Source: Chrysomallon squamiferum (Eukaryota; Mollusca; Gastropoda; Neomphalida; Peltospiridae). From it: a DNA stretch of 32,500 bases. The DNA is taken from assembly GCA_012295275.1 (NCBI GenBank), contig CM022669.1, forward strand, positions 18,841,091-18,873,590, written 5' to 3'. The stretch's first letter is position 1, and each line of letters begins with the position of its first letter. Made by a program: the position numbers and the translations under genes. The notes under the pieces were generated by a model that was not told the origin of the DNA, ran no database searches, and worked only from the letters and a program-made list of their open reading frames with translations. Below, piece after piece: positions 29,505 to 32,500 of the stretch.

Positions 29505-29637
29505 CTTTTAGGTTCAAGCATGTTTTTATCTTGTTTTAGAGTTTTGTCTTGAAAAGAGCGTAAAGAAAACAGAAATTAAAAATTGGCTGGTTCGTTTTGA
29601 GAATGTCATCGCTTTTTTCATGAATGAATCTAGCGTT
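29337..29637. repeat. Inverted duplication, right arm
   Basis: Reverse complement of about 26905-27200, about 2.1 kb away. The near-identical block corresponds to about 29510-29637, and homology continues to about 29337 through the open frame described separately. The inner spacer holds the (GATA)n, (TACA)n and (TATG)n arrays. Confidence 0.85.
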
Positions 29638-29900
29638 ATTATTGTTGTTGTTGTTGTAGTCGTTACTGTTGTTTTTATTACTTACGTAGATATTGTTATC
29701 GTTGTTATAGCTGTTGTAGATGTTATTGTTGTAGTTGTTTTTATTATTGTTGTTGTTACTGTTGTTGTTATTCTTGTTGCTTTTGTTATTGTTGTAGTTG
29801 TAATTATTATTGTTGTAGATGTTGTAGTTGTTTCTGTTGAAGATATTGTTATTGTTTTTATAGCTGTTGTTGTTGACGACGTCGTTGTTAACAACACTTA
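29637..29900. repeat. (GTT)n-rich degenerate trinucleotide repeat
   Basis: GTT/ATT/GTA units over about 260 bp. It gives a Val/Ile-rich plus-strand frame of about 100 codons that mimics a membrane protein but is repeat-derived. Confidence 0.9.
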
Positions 29901-29929
29901 TAATATAGCTACTGTTATGTATTAGAGAA

Positions 29930-31000
29930 GAAACGGCTTGGCTAGCAAAATTAAAACTACTAAACCCTCATCATCAGTCAAGTGACAGTTTCGCGTTCTC
30001 ACGCCAGAAACCAATTTGTTTTTAATTTTGTCACAAGACTTGCAATTAACTCACACGATCTTTGCCATTGTGGACAGCAATTAATTCACAGGTAGTACGA
30101 GTATGAACACGATTCAGATCACTGGATTAAGGACAGTAATTAACAATAATTAACCTATATATTCCAGTAGTATATGATTTGCCCTTAACATACTCGATCA
30201 TGGTTAATACGGAGAAATAATTTACACTTTCCGTCGTGGCAATAAATACTGTTTTTATCGTGGTCTATGGAAAACAGTTAAGTTATTTAGATCGTGTTTA
30301 GTGTGGGTAACGCTACCATTATTCGTGTATTGTTTGTACAGACAGGAAAATTAATTTACTTGGCTAGTGCCAGACAGTGAAACAATTAAATACTCGATCC
30401 CTAATGGACCGCTTTCAAACAAATAATTATAAAAAGAAAAGAAAAAAAAACAAAACAGTATCGTCACAGGAAATGTTTTAATTTCTGTCTCAAAGTATTG
30501 TTTTCATTGTTTTCTTGTCCAGAATTTCCTGTTGTTATTCTACGTGAATTATTGTTTCGATGAAACAGACTGGATTTAATTGTTGTTTTCTTAATTATTT
30601 TGTCTGTTTTTTTTTGTTTTTTTGTTGCTTGTCACCAAATATAACTGTATCCTTTAGTTAGATCAAACACGATTTCTAACAGTAGCTAGATCTGTAGAGA
30701 TTTTATCACTTTCATTCGCAAAAACAGTCAGAAGAAACGGTTTAATATAGGCTTACAACAATGGATATAGGCTATTCTGGGCGTTCTTTATACTTCCTGT
30801 GATAAACAACAACAAAAAAAAAAAAATAATAATAACAATAAAAAAGACGACAAAAGAAACGCCTGACATTTAAACAGAAAGAAGTAGCTGTATCAGAGTA
30901 TAATGACTTGTTATGGAAAGGAAAATCCTACAGTATCTGACTTCAGCGTAATCACACTGCAATTTCCCATAATTATTGTTCTCGTGCTGATGCGAAACAT
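29930..31000. other. Unique-looking intergenic stretch without recognised gene
   Basis: This is the longest non-repetitive stretch in the right half. No exon, RNA gene or mobile-element motif was recognised. Two short similar pieces, GACAGCAATTAATTCACAGG and GACAGTAATTAACAATAATT, occur about 58 bp apart near 30074 and 30132. Confidence 0.5.
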
Positions 31001-31002
31001 CG

Positions 31003-31146
31003 ATTTTTTATTTTATTTTATTTTTATTTTATTTTATTCTATTCTATTCTATTTTATTTTATTTTATTTTATTTTATTTTATTTTATTTTATTTTATTTT
31101 ATTTTTATTTTATTTTATTTTATTTTATTTTATTTTTATTATTTTT
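31003..31146. repeat. (TTTTA)n pentanucleotide array, about 140 bp
   Basis: TTTTA units with a block of TTCTA variants near 31035-31055. The Phe/Ile/Leu/Tyr frame it creates is not a gene. Confidence 0.95.
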
Positions 31147-31255
31147 AACATATACTTTTTTATTTTATTTCTTTTGCTGTTGTTGTTTTTGTGGATTTTT
31201 TTCTTTTCACTTTCACTCTCTGTCTGTCTGTCTTTCTTTCTATAAATGCGGTTGT

Positions 31256-31446
31256 ACATACATACAGATATATGTATGCGCACTCATAGATTGATAAATG
31301 CATACATACATAGAGACATACATACACACACATTGATGCATACATATATATTACACACTTACGCACATACAGAAACATACATACATACATACATACACAG
31401 ACACAGACACACCTACATATAAACATACATACACACATACATACAT
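31256..31446. repeat. (TACA)n/(CACA)n degenerate microsatellite
   Basis: ACATACATAC-type units interrupted by unique bases; the minus strand reads as a Cys/Val/Tyr/Met-rich pseudo-protein. Confidence 0.9.
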
Positions 31447-31449
31447 CAT

Positions 31450-32270
31450 CCTGTTCGTTATTTTTTGCCAACTAAATATTTAAGTTAATAATACAGCCTT
31501 TAAAAAAATTCCATTTTAGTCAAATCACAGTTTTATGTCAGCGTTATTGCCAGGCATTGTATTACTAATTAAAGAGCTGATGTAAGCAATAGTAGTAGTA
31601 GTGATATTACGTTCCAACCACTGCAACTGGTTTATAAAAAGCGATGGCAGATGCTGTCTCTGCTAGGTTATTACTGATAGAAATAAGAACTAAGATTTAT
31701 TCCTTGTTCACTGAAGGCTGTGGTAAGTGCTGTCTTGTTAATTTGAATAACAGTTATTTTACGATAAGGTTATTGTTTATTACAGTTCACTAGTAACCAC
31801 TGCAAACACTGAGTTATCATAATTATTACTGGCCAGATCAATAGTGTATCCGAATAACTAATTAGATGTTCTTGTATGGCTTACCGTGATCACGTGACAA
31901 ATATAAATGCTAGCAAATCAAATAATAAAAAAAAAATCTTAGTACTTACTTTATTCAAAGGATTTTTTAATATTAAAATTATATTTATAGAAACTTTGAC
32001 GAGAAGAATAGATTTCGCGAGATATGATGCATACTTTTTCCACTTTAAGATGTGAAATGAAGATAGGGTTTAGAAAATAAATAAATAAATAAATAAAACG
32101 AAAGAAGTTTAAAATAGTCTTAACTATTATTAATTCTATTGTTCCTGTTTCTCATTTCTGACTGCTATTAGTAGTAGAAAAAATAGGAACAGAAATGGTA
32201 ATATATATGAATATAAATATGTGTGTGTGTTTATATATACTACCAGAGCTGATATATGTGTGTGTATAGT
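31450..32270. other. Intergenic, nothing recognised
   Basis: A+T-rich unique sequence with a short (AAAT)n at about 32078-32098. No coding or RNA feature could be supported. Confidence 0.5.
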
Positions 32271-32275
32271 AGCTG

Positions 32276-32440
32276 TATTATTATTAGTAGTAGCAGTAGT
32301 AGCAGTATTAGTAGTAGCAGTAGTAGCAGTATCCGTAGTAGTAGTAGTAGTAGTAGCAGCAACAAATAATAAATTGCCGTACTAGAAATAGCAATGGTTG
32401 TGGTAGTTGTAGTAGTTGTTGTTGTAGTAATACTAGCTGT
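32276..32440. repeat. (TAG)n/(CAG)n-type trinucleotide array
   Basis: TAG, CAG and GTT units to near the window end. The minus-strand Thr/Ile/Leu-rich frame is repeat-derived. Confidence 0.9.
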
Positions 32441-32500
32441 TACAGACACTGTTATAGGGAAATGGTCGGCGTCGTAGTGTAGTAGTAAATTACATAACTA

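Overview
The window is nuclear DNA from an animal with spliced genes: compact introns with GT-AG borders, A+T-rich non-coding DNA and a very heavy load of microsatellites. The divergent GnRH/vasopressin-like receptor, the choice-of-anchor I protein and a tRNA-SINE-like fragment would fit a lophotrochozoan, possibly a mollusc. That placement is inference only; nothing in the window proves it.

Layout. (1) 37-1848, plus strand: the last four exons of a choice-of-anchor I / mesenchyme-specific cell-surface glycoprotein-like gene whose 5' part lies outside the window. (2) 3066-3976, minus strand: complete two-exon MRPS16, mitochondrial ribosomal protein S16. (3) 5472-10656, plus strand: complete 12-exon PSMC3, the Rpt5 ATPase of the 26S proteasome (428 aa), divergent from MRPS16. 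(4) 11295-14575, minus strand: complete 7-exon nicotinamide riboside kinase (204 aa), tail-to-tail with PSMC3, with an unrecognised 93-codon single-exon ORF ending only 42 nt upstream of its start codon. (5) 17397-19852, minus strand: a five-exon class A GPCR with all seven membrane segments but altered DRY and NPxxY motifs. I assembled it from exons as short as 64 nt, checking that every splice phase agrees. (6) 19.9-32.5 kb: essentially gene-free, built of (CT)n, (GATA)n, (TATG)n, (AT)n, (TTTTA)n and trinucleotide arrays. It also holds a roughly 300-bp inverted duplication (about 26.9-27.2 kb against 29.34-29.64 kb), one arm of which keeps an open, non-repetitive reading frame.

The genes do not form a pathway. 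MRPS16 (mitochondrial translation), PSMC3 (proteasome) and NMRK (NAD+ salvage) are broadly expressed housekeeping functions packed into about 12 kb. The receptor sits at the edge of the repeat-rich territory and carries a 54-bp minisatellite and a 49-bp-arm hairpin in its introns. No prokaryotic, viral, CRISPR or rRNA features were seen.
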